A program made the translations under genes and the position numbers. This document shows, one piece after another, positions 56,336-56,949 of a stretch of 56,949 nt of DNA. The notes under the pieces were generated by a model. The model was given only the letters and a program-made list of their open reading frames with translations, searched no databases and had not been told where the DNA came from. Position 1 is the first letter of the stretch; every line of letters starts with the position of its first letter. The DNA is from Lentibacillus sediminis (GTDB lineage: Bacteria > Bacillota > Bacilli > Bacillales > Amphibacillaceae): positions 1 through 56,949 of the forward strand of contig NZ_NIXK01000014.1 in assembly GCF_002763455.1 (NCBI RefSeq), in the 5' to 3' direction.

Positions 56336-56949
56336 ACTTGCTAATAAGCGAATACCTTCTTTTTTGATATTGAGTGCCGAATTGTAATCTCTATGGAGAC
56401 TTAGACCGCAAGTACATTGGTAGGTACGTTCAGATAACTTGATTTCTTGTACTGAACCACAATTTGAACACGTTTTGGTGGACGGGAACCATTTGTCAAT
56501 TTTAATAAGTTGTTTCCCTTGTTCTTTTAGTTTGTATTGCAAGAAAGAAGTGAACATTCCCCAACCATTATCAGCGACGCTTTTGCCAAACTTTAGAGCT
56601 TGTGACATCCCTTTCATATCTAAATCTTCAATCACAACAGCGTCATAATTCGCCGATAAGTTTTTTGATTTATGATGAAGAAAATTCTGACGTTGATTGG
56701 CAACTTTTTCTTGAATTTTAGCTACCTGAATGCGTTGTTTATTCCAGTTCGAAGACCCTTTCTTTTTACGAGAAAGTTTACGTTGTTCTTTTGCTAATTT
56801 TTCAAGCATTTGTCGATAAAACTTAGGGTGATTGGCTTTCTCACCCTCACTATCGACAAATAGGCCATCCATCGCAAAATCTAACCCAACTACTTTTTCA
56901 ATTTCTTTGCTTTCAATCTCCTTCTCGTACTCTGTAAGAATAGAAATAT
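56330..56949 (-). CDS. tnpB: TnpB RNA-guided nuclease of an IS605-type element (partial)
   Basis: The C-terminal about 206 residues are present; the start lies outside the window. RuvC motifs are VVGLDFAMDGLFVD (first Asp), VVIEDLDMKGM (Glu) and HRDYNSALNI (last Asp), all intact. A zinc-finger pair CSNCGSVQEIKLSERTYQC with CTC lies between them. The basic helix EKLAKEQRKLSRKKKGSSNW is the usual nucleic-acid binding part. TnpB helps retain the element by cutting the empty site, guided by a right-end RNA. The protein looks intact in the part seen. Confidence 0.93.
   Translation of the reverse strand, partial: ISILTEYEKEIESKEIEKVVGLDFAMDGLFVDSEGEKANHPKFYRQMLEKLAKEQRKLSRKKKGSSNWNKQRIQVAKIQEKVANQRQNFLHHKSKNLSANYDAVVIEDLDMKGMSQALKFGKSVADNGWGMFTSFLQYKLKEQGKQLIKIDKWFPSTKTCSNCGSVQEIKLSERTYQCTCGLSLHRDYNSALNIKKEGIRLLASI

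Larger units (their letters stand above)
56201..56949 (-). mobile_element. IS200/IS605 (IS1341-type) element, right part
   Basis: Consists of the TnpB gene, which runs out of the window, and the right end. The right end reads, on the minus strand, AAGCCCCCATTTCAAGC with nested CTACCC-TTAA-GGGTGG and then GTGGTGGGAGTAGTTCA, the typical subterminal structure. The border is set at TTCA(C), where the DinB sequence resumes. The left end and any TnpA are outside the window. Confidence 0.8.

Overview
The window looks like a chromosomal piece from a low-GC Gram-positive Bacillaceae species. The evidence is strong AGGAGG-type ribosome binding sites, frequent TTG and GTG starts, S-box, RFN and purine riboswitches, a YdbS/YdbT pair, YezD, and an OpuA glycine betaine importer. 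The OpuA operon and acidic extracytoplasmic proteins hint at a halotolerant relative of Virgibacillus, Oceanobacillus or Lentibacillus; the genus is inference only.

Layout. 1-3.2 kb: a minus-strand operon for a drug-type ABC exporter, a small membrane protein and a methyltransferase. 3.2-10.7 kb: plus-strand single genes (Rossmann protein, HicB-like/DinB fusion, AraC regulator, DUF899-VOC fusion, DUF2294 protein, epimerase) mixed with gene remnants. 10.9-14.3 kb: AlkA and an exonuclease, then small minus-strand genes behind two copies of a duplicated leader, each encoding a 10-codon peptide. 14.2-20.9 kb: hydrolase, two DHFR-family proteins, nucleotidyltransferase, NlpC/P60-like secreted protein, and a self-regulated VOC-AlkD-TetR operon. 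21.1-23.3 kb: ribE-ribB-ribH behind an FMN riboswitch. 23.3-27.4 kb: a Cys-rich repeat protein and a SAM-riboswitch operon for organosulfur use that has decayed. 27.4-33.9 kb: ArsR/quinone reductase, DinB proteins, isochorismatase-like hydrolase, methyltransferase, frameshifted S41 peptidase, DHFR-family protein and guanine deaminase. 33.9-41.3 kb: adenine deaminase behind a purine riboswitch, YdbT/YdbS and OpuA.

41.8-51.5 kb is the most coherent and novel-looking part. Two converging operons together encode what looks like a complete route from L-lysine to crotonyl-CoA: lysine 6-dehydrogenase, allysine dehydrogenase, aminotransferase and a ThDP-dependent decarboxylase on the minus strand; semialdehyde dehydrogenase, type III CoA-transferase and a glutaryl-CoA-dehydrogenase-like enzyme on the plus strand. 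The proposed chemistry is lysine, allysine, 2-aminoadipate, 2-oxoadipate, glutarate semialdehyde, glutarate, glutaryl-CoA, crotonyl-CoA. It would replace the usual 2-oxoadipate dehydrogenase complex by a simple decarboxylase plus a dehydrogenase and CoA transfer. By eye this block is richer in G and C than its surroundings.

51.8-56.9 kb: aldo/keto reductase, unknown proteins, a hydrolase, frameshifted GNAT and DinB genes, and the right part of an IS605/IS1341-type element (TnpB with a candidate omega-RNA) that has cut a DinB gene.

A recurring theme is gene decay: at least ten remnants, frameshifts or internal deletions are visible, alongside repeated small detoxification-type families (five DinB copies, three DHFR-family copies, three VOC copies). 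All functions are read from sequence motifs and remembered family features; no search was run.
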